From Symbiodinium natans (Eukaryota; Sar; Dinophyceae; Suessiales; Symbiodiniaceae), in NCBI GenBank assembly GCA_905221605.1, contig CAJNDS010000182.1:1-64000 (forward strand): a stretch of DNA of 64,000 nt. Direction: 5' to 3'. Below the pieces are notes generated by a model. The model ran no database searches and had not been told where the DNA came from. It saw only the letters and a program-made list of their open reading frames with translations. Below are positions 10,365 through 22,190 of this stretch, one piece after another; the stretch's first letter is position 1, and every line of letters starts with the position of its first letter. Made by a program: the position numbers and the translations under genes.

Positions 10365-11423
10365 CTGCAGAAACTTCTTCTTGAGTGTGGCTCCGAGCGA
10401 TGGCTCTCTTCCCTACAAGCACTGCAAAGAAGCCTATCTGGGGCATTCACCTATATGTTAAGAATGAGACCAACGCGCTCCACAGAACGCAAACAGAAAC
10501 TACAGCCCCAATGTCTGAACCAGGCCGAACCGGAAACCACATGTCAAACAAGGTCGTTGTATTCCCCCAAGGAAGAGGACCGATTTTCGGTCCTCTTCTA
10601 TCGTAGACAGTATCCAGATGAGATGAAAACACATGCCGCCGCTGGAACTACGATTGTGGCCCCAACACCTTAAACGGGAGTTCAGGAGTGTGTTGCTCAG
10701 TCATTCTGCGAGCTCGCTTCGCCATTCCTGCTGCGCACATGGTCGTTTTATTGTCCCAAATAATAGCATCCATCCGTTTGCGGCCTCTCTTGAAAACCTG
10801 TAGAACCAAGTCTTGCGGAAACTATGGATTCGGGAACACTCCAAGGAGCCATTTGCTCGGACCGGCACGCGGCCTACAGCTGACTTGTTGAAAGGCACAC
10901 CGTGCAGGGGTGCTACCTCGTAACGAGTTGAGTTCACTCGCAAGGAGTGCTGTCGGAGTGCTGAACAGCAAAGTTCGGGCTAAAAAGGCGAATCTGAGTT
11001 GGACTCTGAAGCCGTGCGACACGTGGTTAGTGTTCTGACCGGTACGTCCGAGGATTTTGCACGCGCAGTGCAGCAGGAAGGGCAGCGAATGCCACTTGCC
11101 CAGTGCGCGTGCTATGGGTAAGACAGAACCACTTTCTAACATTTGGTTTGAAAATGCACCCAACTGCACCCAGTGCACTAGTTGCCAACACGCCCGCTCG
11201 CCGCCGGCTCCTTTGTCCTAGCCCGCCTAGGATGGGAATCAGGATGCGTTAAACTTGCTGGTTGCTGTTCGCAGGGAGTGCTCACAGCGTAGTGGCACGG
11301 CGCAGTGTGGACTGCGTGGAAGTTTACGTCGTCGTCGGCGTGGCCAGGTTCTGATGCTGGCGCAACGGAAGGTGGGAAATGCAAGATCCACGAGACATTT
11401 TCCGAAGGAGGCGAGAAACTTAC
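10365..11423. other. Upstream side of TAD3; repeat copy 1 and unassigned sequence
   Basis: The missing TAD3 N-terminal exons are expected here. I could not identify any by motif. A hydrophobic minus frame at 11040-11120 is not supported by splice sites. Confidence 0.4.
10572..10760 (+). repeat. Dispersed repeat, copy 1, with a 12-base-pair hairpin at its edge
   Basis: A perfect inverted repeat GAAGAGGACCGA / TCGGTCCTCTTC with a three-base loop (10572-10598) is followed by about 150 bases shared with 12827-12975. Shared blocks include ATGAAAACACATGCCGCCGC and GCGAGCTCGCTTCGCCATTC. It has no coding signal. It could be a short non-autonomous mobile element; no target duplication was seen. Confidence 0.75.
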
Positions 11424-11492
11424 CGAGGATTTCATGAAGCCGGACTGAATCTGCTATAACCATGTTCTTGAACAGTCCTTCAAGCCGACCAG
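11424..11492 (-). CDS. Exon of an unrecognised gene
   Basis: A 69-base exon between TGTAG and GTAAGT reads RLEGLFKNMVIADSVRLHEI. Both splice sites are consensus and the phases are defined (two bases, 22 codons, one base). It may belong to TAD3's neighbour or to an upstream part of the same transcript; the peptide matches no Tad3 motif known to me. Confidence 0.5.
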
Positions 11493-11689
11493 CTACAGCG
11501 ATAGTCCTTCAGAGTCCTTAATGTGTGTTTTGAGCAGACAACCAGGGGCCCCACCGTGGGATCACAAGCCGGGCCTGCACGAGATGCCTGAAGCTGAGCC
11601 ATCTTCGTTTACGATTTCTCAGGATGTCCTGCAAAGGACATGAACAATGAACCACAATCCCAAAGCATGTGGTGTTGAAGCGCAAAGGG

Positions 11690-12590
11690 CACTGCTTGCA
11701 GCGGTGGCAGCGTCATGAGCGTGGGCAGTCACCGCCACCGGTTGTGGACCAGCTGCTCCTGTTCCCGCAGGGACAGGACAGATGGGAAGCCATCGAAGCC
11801 TGGGCACACGCCTTGGAAGGATTGAAAGGCAAGAAGTACAAAGCGGCTTCACAGACGTACAGTACAAATCCTGCCTCAGCTGGTGCGCGCAAGGATTCCT
11901 ACGATGGTTCCCAGTACTGTTGCTCCGTCAGTTGCAGATCAGATTGGATGATGGTGTTACAATGCAGTTTGTGCGGCCCCTGAGGAGCAGGTTTTGATCC
12001 GAAAATTTAACTGGCGTGCAATCAGTCTGGAGCAAGCTATCTGCACGGGCAGGGCGCCTGTTCGCGGAAACTTTGATGGGTCTGACAATTCTTGATTTCT
12101 GTTCTTGATGAGTCTGAAATGATGATTTTGAGGCACCCACCTTTGCTAAAAAAAATGCTTGGGACTAGTACCTGGTACCTTGCTTGGAACATTATGCTGG
12201 GCTGCGGAAGATTGTTCAGGAGAGCAACCCCAAAGGTCGTTGATTTCTTGCAATGCGTTTGGATGATGGCTTTTTGGTTGGCGAAAAAGAAGTGGCGGAG
12301 CGCATTCAGGCTGTGATAAATAAAACCTACTTGGGGTACAAAAAGCCAGACAGTTTTGGCGAGCGAGGCGTTGGAATTACGCGCGGGCGATGAGATTGCC
12401 GTGGGTGGTTTGGAAGTCCCTATGGTTCAGGGGGCGACATCTTTGGGCATTCAGATCCCACGACTTCGTGGTTGAGCTCTTGTGTTGCTCAAGATACGTG
12501 GGTGGAAGCAGAGTTGAGACTTCAAGATGCGGGAATGTCTTGAGTGGTGTGAAGAGGGACAGCTGGAGGAGGAGGAGGAGGATGTCAAAT
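11690..12590 (+). pseudogene. Decayed coding element with frame shifts
   Basis: Plus-strand coding-like pieces lie in different frames: RWEAIEAWAHALEGLKGKKY at about 11790-11850, FNWRAISLEQAICTGRAPVR at about 12005-12065, VGEKEVAERIQAVINKTYLG at about 12275-12335, and GDEIAVGGLEVPMVQGATSL at about 12385-12445. Stops and frame changes separate them. No introns explain the breaks. The first piece recalls repetitive open frames common in dinoflagellate genomes, but I cannot name the family. It is most simply a dead mobile element or processed copy. Confidence 0.45.
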
Positions 12591-12826
12591 AAATGTTATC
12601 GGCAACTGCGCGAGGCTCAGACTAAGCTTGAGACTCGTCCGGACGCTGTCCCACAACCCCGAAGAGGGCTGGCAAAGAGTGACTCGCAAGGCGGATGAAC
12701 TCATCTTGACTGGATTTCGAGCTGGAGCGGCGACTCAGAGTGGAGCTGTGGAACCGTTAAGGCAGTAGACCATCCGTGACCTCTCCTCACCAATGGTCCG
12801 GTGCACGGTCAGGTCGGAGAGTTCCC

Positions 12827-13020
12827 CCAAATGAGATGAAAACACATGCCGCCGCTGGAACATGCTGGAACTACGATTGTCACCCCAACACTCAAAACAG
12901 GGATTTTTGGCGAGCTCGCTTCGCCATTCCTGCCGCAGACACGGTTGTTTTGTTGTCCAAAAGAAGAGGACAGATGAGAAATGAAGACGCTTGACAGATA
13001 GCACTACGATTGAGGCCCCA
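12827..13020 (+). repeat. Dispersed repeat, copy 2, with a partial third copy in tandem
   Basis: Positions 12827-12975 match the repeat at 10612-10760 over most of its length. From 12961 a shorter diverged restart (AGAAGAGGACAGATGAGA ... ACTACGATTG.GGCCCCAA) suggests the unit can be tandem. It is in the same orientation as copy 1. Confidence 0.75.
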
Positions 13021-13146
13021 AGACTTACAACGACCACAGGGCCACCCCCCCGCCCATCCCGTACAAGTCCCGTGCCGTCCCATGGACCACCGCCAGCATC
13101 TTTAGGGGCTTCAGTGCTGCCAACAAAAACTTAAAGCTTCAGACTG

Positions 13147-13632
13147 ACTATCTTCTTCTTCTGCTGGGCTTAGGGACCCGAAGGCCCCCGCTGACTATCT
13201 CTCTCTCTCTCTCTCTTTCTGTCTCTTTCCCTCTCTCCCATCTCTCCTCTCTCTCTCCCCAGCCCAGCTCTCTCCCCATCTCACCCCATCTCTCTTCTTC
13301 TTCTTCTTCTTCTTCTTCTTCTTCTTCTTCTTCTTCTTCTTCTTCTTCTTCTTCTTCTTCTTCTTCTTCTTCTTCTTCTTCTTCTTCTTCTTCTTCTTCG
13401 GGGCATGAAGGGCGCGCAAGCACCCTCCGCGCGCAAGGCGCGCCCAAGTCTTGTCTGAGTCAGAGTGAGACTGTCGCCCTGCATCTCTCTCTCTCTCTCT
13501 CTCTCTTTCTGTTTTTCTTTCTGCGCACCTAACCCCCCTCTGTTGAGGAGGGCCTTGGTTTTCTCTGTCTCTCTCTTTCTCTTTCTTTCTTTCTTTCTTT
13601 CATTGGGCTCTCTCTCTCTCTCTCTCTCTCTC
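13147..13632 (+). repeat. (CTT)n array with TC microsatellites and a GC-rich flank
   Basis: A (CTT) run of about 35 units (13293-13399) is preceded by TC-rich DNA and followed by a GC-rich inverted repeat (GGGCGCGC ... GCGCGCCC, 13409-13446), then TC microsatellites at 13486-13508 and 13607-13632. The flank resembles the one after the CTT array at 60.6-60.9 kb. The poly-Glu and poly-Lys frames on the minus strand are artefacts. Confidence 0.9.
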
Positions 13633-15283
13633 CCTCTAAATTCTCAAAGAAGCCCTCACCTGAAGTCTACAACGTAAACCGCGATCCAGCCTCAATGGCT
13701 CAGCCTCACTGACCTCCGACCTCGCAGTGGCCAAGATATCGAATTCCGCCTGCCGCGCAAGCTTCGCCCATCGGAAGGTTTCGTGAGCTTCTTTGTTTGG
13801 GCTTAGGACTTTGGTTTTTGGGGAGTGGGAAGTTAGTGTTTCAAGACTTTTGGGGGTCTTCGGGCATTGTATAGGGTTATAAGTGAAATGTCATCCCACC
13901 CTGGACAGCCTTCTGCTCTTCTTTCCGTCGGGCGATGATGCAGCCAGAGGCTCCCTGCGCCACCTCCTGGCAGTTGCGTCTATGAGGCTCAGGTTCGTCC
14001 ATGACCCCGCAATGCAATTACGACCCTGAAGCTCCCAAAAAACCTAGCATTGATGATTGACACCCCTGACTCCTGACCTGACTGACGTCTTCCAGAATCG
14101 CCCGGTGACATGTAACTGTATGTAGTGCATGCACTTTGGAGTTCCTATTGATGTTGAAAGCAATGACAACTTGGACCCAAAACGCCACCGAACGTTTGTG
14201 GGTGTCTACACATTTCGAACCGCGAACGATGGCGCTCTGGGCATTCTCGCCTAGGAGCCATGCGCAGTTTGGGACCCGCAAACGTCAGACGGCATGGACA
14301 ACGTCACAAATAGCACGTTGTCCGCCTCACGACGAGTGCCAGGTCGCGCTCTCGCTTAGGTCCCGTGCACATTCCATGCTCGATATTCTGCTCGCGACGA
14401 GGCCCCGCTCAACTCTTGCAGTTTGCACCGAAACGTGTCGCGAAAACAGGGATGAATACTTTTTTTTTCACTCAAACGGTCATCGTAGCAATCAATCAAC
14501 AAGTAGAACACATATGCAACGTACAATTTGTTAAACGTTGAATTACGCGATATCACTGATGATATCACTCAAATCGAGTTGCCAGCTGATACGCATGGTT
14601 CCGAGCAAAATCATTAAAAAACAACAAACAAGAAGCCTACCAAGTAACAACACTACAAACAAAAACAAACGAATGAACGCAATCAACCAAACAACAAAAA
14701 AAACGCGTAAAGATTTAAGCACATGCAAATACCCAAAGGCCAAACACAATCTCCAAATCGCGCTCTGGCCTTGGTCCGGTGCACCTTGCGTGGTTGTCCA
14801 AAACTTCTGAGGCTTACATCAAAACATGTCAGGCACCTGCATTTGATGCATCCGTTCGAAGGGGGTTTGAATTTTGCTGTCCTTGTGCATGCAAAACTGT
14901 CGTCGATTTTAAGGCTCTGGAAAACGCTGGAACTGGGTGGCTATGTGGGGTCTATGCCGGCATAATGTCCGTTTGTGCTTGCACTCGTTCGTGTTTGGAG
15001 TAGCGTTGGCGCATGAGTCTTGACAGCATTTTCAGCGGCCAAGCCCTGAAGAATCAAAAGGACGGAAGCTTCGGCTTGAAAGCGTGTGGCCCGGGGGCCT
15101 TGGCTGCGCCTCTTGAGCCACGAACCCTTCTCAACCGTCAACCTCAACCCTGCCTCAGCCCGGCGCAACAACTCAGTGTAGGCCGTCTTGAGGGCCTGGA
15201 GTTGTGGCTACCGGTGCACGGGAGTTGGTTGGGTTTGTGCAGGCGAGGGGGGTCAGCCCCAAAGGGCTTGGGATAGGGATCAC
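13633..15283. other. No gene resolved
   Basis: A 49-base minus-strand segment at about 15180-15225 (KTAYTELLRRAEA between TCCAG and GTTGAG) may be a further exon of the gene above it, but the phase does not match. The rest shows no codon bias. Confidence 0.4.
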
Positions 15284-15604
15284 CCAAACATTCTAGTTCC
15301 AACACTGGCATCAGCAACAAATGAATGAACTGCAAGCCGCGAGTTTCGCCATGCTCTGCTAGGTACGCCAGGCAGGCCAGCGGGCGCCCATGTCATCAGG
15401 GCGTCAAGGGCGAAAACCACAAGCACCGAACGGAGCCGGTTGGCGCGGTCCCACTGCACGGGCAGCTCCCTGCGTGATCTGTCGTTAACAGCATCACATA
15501 AGGGGGGTAGCAGGCGGAGCAGGACCGTGATGTTTCTGAAGAGAGAAAAAGCGGGAGGCTCAACCAACGCTCCAGCAAACGGAGCGCAGCCAAAGTTCCC
15601 CGGC
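15284..15604 (-). CDS. Three exons of an unrecognised gene
   Basis: Exon 1 is at about 15604-15567 (QPGNFGCAPFAGA), exon 2 at 15535-15367 (NITVLLRLLPPLCDAVNDRS ... FALDALMTWAPAGLPG) and exon 3 at 15329-15284 (FIHLLLMPVLELECL). Exons 2 and 3 join in exact phase across a 37-base GT-AG intron; exons 1 and 2 join in phase across a 31-base GT-AG gap (15536-15566). The product is Leu-rich and helical, possibly HEAT-like, with no recognised motif. The acceptor before exon 2 has a good pyrimidine tract. Third positions are G/C-rich. Both ends are open. Confidence 0.55.
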
Positions 15605-16905
15605 TGCTGCAGAAAGGGGCACCGGAGAGTCCAACTGTCGCCAATCAGGCAAGCGGCAAGCGCGTTCTGGGAGCGTTAGCAAGCGTCGAGGCAGCTGCCA
15701 CTGCCGGGGCTCTGACCAGGCACCCCAGCAGCCCAGTTTAGCGCAAGGCAGTACCAGCGAAGACCTCTTGGAGCCAACTGCATGGCTAACGACAGAAACA
15801 CACAAACACAAACACCCAAACACACAAACACACAAACGCCCAAACACACAAACAGACAAGCACAAAAGCACACAAGCACACAAACGCCCAAGCACACAAG
15901 CACACAAGCACACAAGCACACAAGCACACAAGCACACAAGCACACAAGCACACAAGCACACAAGCACACAAGCACACAAGCACACAAGCACACAAGCACA
16001 CAAGCACACAAGCACACAAGCACACAAGCACACAAGCACACAAGCACACCAGCACACAAGCACACAAGCACACAAGCACACAAGCACACAAGCACACAAG
16101 CACACAAGCACACAAGCACACAAGCACACAAGCACACAAGCACACACACTTTTACACACACCACACACGTTTACGCTTACACTTGTGTTGATCTCCATAC
16201 TGGGCCAAATTCGGCAATACTGATCAACAGTGTACTGTCCAATCATCTGGTACTACTTGCAGACATTCTGGCACTACCGACTGAGCGGTAAACTGTCTTG
16301 TCACCTGATCGATGTCACGCAGCATCCTCAACTGTCAAACTCTCAAACGTTCTTGAAGTTTTGACCCAGCGTCCCGGATGGCTTCACAGCCTTGTTGCTG
16401 CCGTCTTCGTTGGGCAGTGGGCGGTAACAGGCTCTTGCTCCCCTGTAGCTATGAACGACATACGATTGGTGACAAGAGTTTCATACACACACACACAAAC
16501 ACAAACAAACACTCGCCCCTTCATGAGAAGAGATCTTTGAGGACTTGGACTTCCACTGTCTGTGTCCTGTCCGACCTAGCCGACGTGACTTGCTTGTAGG
16601 GAATTGCACTGTCCATATGGGTCATGCCACGAGCTGTAATCATTGTCGCGCCAGTCCCAAGTTCGATCGTCTTCACACCACGAGCTTTCATGAGCTTTCA
16701 TTGTAGCGCCACTCATACCCTGTTCACGTGCATTTGGAACATGAAACCACACATCGTCCGGTAATTGGATCCACCCTTGCACATGAATCCCACGTGCTGC
16801 CGTTGCGGTAAAGGCTGTCAGTCGGCTGGCAAGACACTCGAAACTTTCAGGGCCTGGCACTGACACCCACACTGCGACACACACGGGCACACACTGTGAC
16901 ACACA

Positions 16906-16942
<37 letters not shown>

Positions 16943-17972
16943 ACAGAGACTGACACACTGACACAACCTGCTTCTCGAGGAGCACACAGCTGCTCCACAT
17001 GAACACTGGCAAGGGGTGGCAACGCAGCGCAAGCGGCGCTGGCCACTGCGTTGCGTCAGCACAGCGCCTAATCTGCGGGATGCGCACGGCCGCACCAGGC
17101 AGCATCGCTTCACGCCCACGCAAAAGTGCGCGTTTTCCACGGCAGCGCGTTTTCGATTGGCGGCTTCTTGGCATGGAGTGGATGCTCGGGCAAGCAGGGG
17201 TGTGCTGCGGCTTGCTGAAAAACATGAAGAAAACGAATGCACCAATCTTGGTTCTTGCTGAGTCACGCGCATCCATGCCCCGGCCTAAGCCCCACTAAAC
17301 CCTCAGAGCCTCAATACCTCGCCTCCGTCAGCTTTAGGGGCTCGAAGGACGATTTCAAGTTCTTCACGGGCCAGTGCCTGAATCTTGAAGGGTTTGAGTT
17401 CAAATGCTTTTTGCTTGAAGCTCGATGGGTGAAGCTTTGCGGCCTGGGGCTTCCTTGGGATTTCTCAGGCAAGGCTCTCAAGCTCTGGCAGGCGGTAAAG
17501 TCTGCAGGTTCAGGTGTTGGGAATGCAAGGTTTAGGGCATGAAAAGACTGCCTAGCAAGACTTCTGGATTTGCTTGCCTTGAAGTTCTGAAACACGCATT
17601 CGAGAGAGCTTGCCTTTAAGATGATGAGCAACAAGCCACAGGGACGGAATGGGACAGCCATTCTTGAACAAAGACTCATTTCCTCCTGTCCTCAAGTGTA
17701 GAAGTGCAGATCTGACTTACAGTATGGCACGGGGGTTTCGGGACAGCGCCCTTTCAGACGGGCTGCCAGGTCCCGTGGGCGCTCAGGGGACCCTCTGTTT
17801 TCCAGGGATGTCGTTCTTGCTTGAACCAATGTGAACACGTCGATGTGCATTTTCTTGTATGGCTCCCCCATGCCCTGTCAACCTCACCCGGGTATCTGGC
17901 ACTTCCTCCTTGCATGGGCAAATGGCCAATAATTTCTGACGTCGGTTCAGGTACCCAATAGACTCAATAGAC
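15605..17972. other. Octamer array, CA microsatellites, no resolved gene
   Basis: CA-rich patches lie at 16485-16512 and 16867-16940. A minus-strand Ala/Leu-rich frame near 16975-17046 and another near 17311-17679 have no convincing splice sites. Confidence 0.45.
15790..16150 (+). repeat. (ACACAAGC)n octamer array
   Basis: About 36 near-perfect eight-base units run from about 15857 to 16146, preceded by degenerate ACACAAAC units. Because eight is not a multiple of three, all frames are open, giving spurious Thr/His/Gln/Lys and Leu/Cys/Ala/Val proteins on the two strands. Confidence 0.95.
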
Positions 17973-18118
17973 CTGAGCTCACACGCCCCCGTCGTGCAAA
18001 CAGGAACCACTCGGCCGAGCCAGATCACGTTGTCACGAGACACGGCTCTTCGAGTGCCGGAGCTTAGGAACAAAGCCCAAGTCTGATCGTTCGAAAGAGC
18101 GTGCAACTGGGACACAAA
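17973..18118 (-). CDS. Exon of an unrecognised gene
   Basis: A 146-base exon between a pyrimidine-rich acceptor (CTGTTTTTCAG) and a GTCTAT donor reads FVSQLHALSNDQTWALFLSS and then SRDNVIWLGRVVPVCTTGAC. It has no internal stop and good codon bias. It might be part of a helical adaptor or F-box-like protein, but I would not name it. No neighbouring exon was found; a TGTCTGA-repeat block lies immediately upstream. Confidence 0.5.
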
Positions 18119-18124
18119 CTGAAA

Positions 18125-18370
18125 AACAGACCGTCAGGCAGTCAGACACTCAAACACTCCGACAACCGGACACTCCCAAAATGGCTTCTATTTCTGAATG
18201 TCTAGTGTCTGACCGTCTGAATGTCGGACTGTCTGAGTGTACACTCGAATTTGCCCCAGAACAGACGGTCAATAATTTAAGAAGCTCACTCTTCAAGTCC
18301 GGAACGCGCAGACAGCTTACCAGTGAATATTTGAATGTCTGAATGTCCCAATGTCTGACTGTCAGGCTTC
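18125..18370. repeat. Octamer-like TGTCTGA repeats in opposite orientations
   Basis: CAGTCAGACACTC-type units at 18132-18175 are mirrored by TGTCTGAATGTC-type units at 18200-18240 and 18330-18368. The outer arms share GTCAGGCAGTCAGACA / TGTCTGACTGTCAGGC, so the block can fold back over about 230 bases. Confidence 0.7.
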
Positions 18371-21240
18371 CAAACATCTGACAAATGGTTTAGGGCTTTG
18401 GGATCTGTAAGGGCATGCAAATCCTAAAGTGTAAACCCAGAACCTCACCGACCTCGAGAAACTCCGCAGTTGCACAGGCGTGAGGGCACCATGGCGCGGC
18501 ACATGGACCGTCTCCTTTGACAAGCTGGAGCTTTCATGGGTTCCGCGGTATTTTGGAAATTTGGGGTTTGAGGGCGGCAGGCTGTTGAGGTTGAGTTCTG
18601 GCAAAGGGGCGCTTTCTTGTAACGGCCTTTTATCGGGAATGTATTCAAGTGTCAGTGTCCCTGGATTTCCAAGCATTTTTAAGTCGTAGCAGACATTAAA
18701 CTCAGGTTTAGAGCAAACCGATGCAGCAAGTCAAGGGAGAACTGCTGATTTGAACTAAAGAAGCCACGAATGCCGAACCTACGGAAAAACCATTAAGCCG
18801 AGAAGAGGCTTGCTTTGACTTCTTTTGGCTCAGAAATTGCGATATGGCTCAGACATGGCGACATGGCGCACAGCATTGTAGCTGACATGCGTCCAACATT
18901 CCCAGCCGAAACTGTGGACATCCTATGGTTCTACCGGATTCTCTGCACGGCATGGATACTATGCAGGAGTCTCTGCTCTGGGAGAATCTGCGGGAATCTC
19001 GGCGTGATTGTCTCGGGTATGCTTCAGAGATACTATGCGGGATTGTCTGCCTCAGTTCACACTAACCACCCGAACCGAGAGTAGGGCACAAGTGTGTTGA
19101 AACAGCACAACTGCAACATTCCCATTTGTCTCTGCCCAGCTGCGACGGATGCTCCATGCTTCTGCAGAAACCTGCACGAGCACCGTCGTTTCTTCAACAC
19201 CAAGGCCCCATCATACCTAAAGCTTCGACCAATTCGGTGCTCCGGCTTGGGTGCTGGCTGAGGTCCACGGTCCATATGCTGCTACATCGCAGACACTGCC
19301 AATCCCCTTTGGCCCTCTACCCAGCGGCCCCGAAGCCCTAAACATCAATAGCCGAACCTTGCAAAAAGGAAACCCTTTAACAATTTAGGGCCCATTGATC
19401 GTTGTGCACGTAGCACAAAAAATCCGCAACATCAAAGCCTGATTTGAATTCAATTGTGGCGAACCCCCAACCCCCCGCCCCCCCAACAAATACAAAACAC
19501 GAAAACAAAAAAGATAACAAAACCCCCCAAAACTTCACCTACGAGTCACTTCCAAGCTGCTCGGCCAGTGCAGGGTCCAGCCCAGCGAAGTCTGAGGTAG
19601 CTAGATTCAGCAGCACCTCACTGGGGTTTCAGTTCGATGGCCGAAAAGGCTCAGCAATTTGGGGTTCGAGGCTTGAAGTTTTTGGTCATGAATTTCCGGC
19701 ACGTTGAAGGTTTTCGCCTGATTCCAACACGGTTCGAGCTTCCCATACGGAACAAGTTTTCAGATTGCGCACAAACATGTGAATCCCATGACCATCCCTT
19801 CAGAGAAGAAATCCACACGGTCCGAAGACCAAGGATTCCTTGCCAATCTGAACACTTGGCTACAAAGGCGGTTCATGAGCGGGGCTTGACACTTACGTGC
19901 CTTTCAACCTCAATAACCCGACATCAACCCAATTGCTGTGTGACCGGCCAGACGAACTTATCAAGCCCTTGGGGTAGCTATATATATATATATACATGTG
20001 TGTTGAGATATTCATACGTATTTCAAAGGTGCCGACGCTCTGAAAGGCCCTGAAAGGCCTGACGCACAAGAAGATGCACAAAACCTCCAGCTCCAAACCT
20101 GAGACCCTACACTCCTACTCGCCCAGAACCACTCCTCTTCTAAACAAGCAAGCAAAGCCCCCAACTTCCAAGCCAGCCTGTCTTTGCTCAGGATCGTCTT
20201 CGGGTTTCCTCCAAAGATGGTGCTTCCCTGAACACTTGAACTTGTCGCCCAACAAGTATCGGCTGGGGATTTAGGATTCAGAGCTGAGGCTTTCGGACGT
20301 TGGGCCCCGGTTGAACAGACGGTGGTGCTTAAGAATGTGAGGGAGTCGGGTCTCAGAATGTCTCAGAGCATACAAAAAGCATGCCAGATTGATGGCGCTG
20401 CAGGTCACGAGAAAAGGGTGATTTGTGTTCTTACGCATTCAAGAGCATGAGAGCGCGAATCGCAATGCGGCAACTGTGTTTGTCAATTTCCCAAACTAAC
20501 AGCTTGGTGACCGCGTGGGGTCCACGGGCAGGAGAAGAGTGCTCGTCTTGGCTTCCGCTCCTCCAGGCCTGCCTAAACATCACACCGCATCGTGAAAAAT
20601 CACCTCATTCTCGAACCTTGCTGCTGTGCACCCCATGCGTTGCTGCAGAACATTGGCGGTCACACGTGGGCGGCTACCCTTCCATGAAATCATGATCCCA
20701 AACCTGCAAGCACCGAAAGGTCTAAGGCCCAAGCACACCCCGATGCCATGAGTATGAAGCATAAGACCCCACCCAAAGCCGGTCCCCGGTGCCTGACGCG
20801 CAGCAGATGCTGGAAGTCCTGTTCTCCGGGCTTCAACTAGGCTTTGCCGATTAAAGGTGCAGGCTGCCAGACGTAGGGTTTAGGTGTGAACTCGGAGTTT
20901 TAGCCAATTTTTGACTTTGGGTGTCGTCGTAGATTAGCAATCTGGGTCCACCTTCCGCAACCTCAAACCCTGACAACTGATCTTTGCATTGTCCGGTTCG
21001 GGACTGCCCTGTAAATCCCAATCTGACCAGCAACACCTAAACTAAAAACTTTAACCCTGTTCAAAGTGCCCCTCAACCCTCTCCAACTACGGCCGAGAGT
21101 CTGCGGCAAGAGGCCGGCTCTGGAGCCTAAAAAGGGGACTTTGAACATTGAAACCGTTCAAGTACTAAGGACTCGGTGATGAGGTTGGGCTTAGGTTAAG
21201 TAACGGCCAACCCTTCATCGACTCCACTAGCTACCAAGGA
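18371..21240. other. Gene-poor stretch
   Basis: I see no exon with two usable splice sites. A short (TA)n patch lies at 19979-19992. Degenerate GGTTTAGG/CCTAAACC words are scattered through it. Confidence 0.45.
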
Positions 21241-21244
21241 GAGC

Positions 21245-21403
21245 GCTGAAGCGGTGGAAGCAATTGTTCCTACCTGCAAGCACTTTTCGGGGGGCGGATT
21301 TTCAGATGCTGGACCGTGGGAGTGCCCTTTGTGTGGCCTGGTGACAGTCCGATCCTGCTTGACATGTATTCAAAGTATGCCCTGTGAACACCCGAGACAG
21401 GTA
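21245..21403 (+). CDS. Possible Cys-rich (zinc-binding-like) exon
   Basis: The plus frame reads CKHFSGGGFSDAGPWECPLC and then TCIQSMPCEH, ending at a GTATGC donor. The spacing of Cys and His (CxH, CxxC, CxxC, CxxxxxCxH) suggests a zinc knuckle, but it matches no named finger. Third-base bias is weak and no acceptor is clear. Confidence 0.33.
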
Positions 21404-21991
21404 TGCACTGTGGCCCGTCACATCCTTTGCGCCCAAAGATTGGGCTCCCCTCACAACAAAATGAGGAGAAGAACCCTGCGACGAAGTATCTTCCTGCCCG
21501 AAAGGGGCAGGACGGCTCACACGTTGCTCAGCTTTAGGGTCGGAGTGATCAGAATAAACAAAGAGCCCCACTGAGCTGAAGAAAGGTAGGCCTGCGAGTA
21601 CTGTTATAGATCAGCCACCTTCAAGCACCCAACCCCAAGCAAGGCCAGGGAGCAGCTTCAGAAGCTCTCCACACAGGACCTGCTGGCCACTCCGGCCAAG
21701 TCTTTCGGAGATTTCGGATCGCGCCGTTGCCAACGTGGAGCTCTGGGATTGATGGTTTAAAAGTCTGAGGATGTTCAGGGTATAAGATTCGGAACTGCGG
21801 GCTTTGTTTCCGCTTGGCAAGCAATTGTAGCTGTCATTGGCATACCTTCCATACCGTCAACCTCTCAAAACCTGCCTCCGCCTCTTACTTGTCACTGCAC
21901 GATACTGCACGTTTTGCTGGGAAGGATCCAAGAAGCTAAAGGCTCCCCACATCTCCCCACATTGCAGCATGCCCTGGCTCCAAATGCTGCA

Positions 21992-22050
21992 AATTCGCCT
22001 CGGCTTCCTGCCGAGAAGCGTCTGGAACAAGCAGACCTCCGGTCTCCTTC
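21992..22050 (+). repeat. Hairpin-bearing dispersed repeat, copy 1
   Basis: The core TCGCCTCGGCTTCCTGCCGA, followed by GAAGCGTCTGGAACAAGCAG, contains a CTCGGC/GCCGAG stem. The same core recurs at 39871 and, diverged, at 57814, all on the plus strand. Confidence 0.8.
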
Positions 22051-22129
22051 CCATTCCTTCCCCCCCAACCCAACCCTTCCCTCCAGACCCCCGATCCCTT
22101 GGAGCAGCTGCCAACCGATGCCGTAGAGG

Positions 22130-22190
22130 CGGGACCCTCCTCGACCCCCCCCCCCCCCCCCCTCCCCCCTTCCCCCACCCCCACTTTTGG
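22130..22190 (+). repeat. C-rich tract
   Basis: Runs of 18 and more C residues with few interruptions; the complementary strand is G-rich. Confidence 0.9.

Noticed and set aside
13148-13484. Poly-Glu, poly-Lys and poly-Arg proteins on the minus strand
   Set aside because: Direct translation of the (CTT)n array; no splice sites or flanking coding bias.
15560-16291. Long Leu/Cys/Ala/Val and Thr/Gln/His/Lys repeat proteins
   Set aside because: Translations of the octamer repeat, open in every frame by arithmetic.
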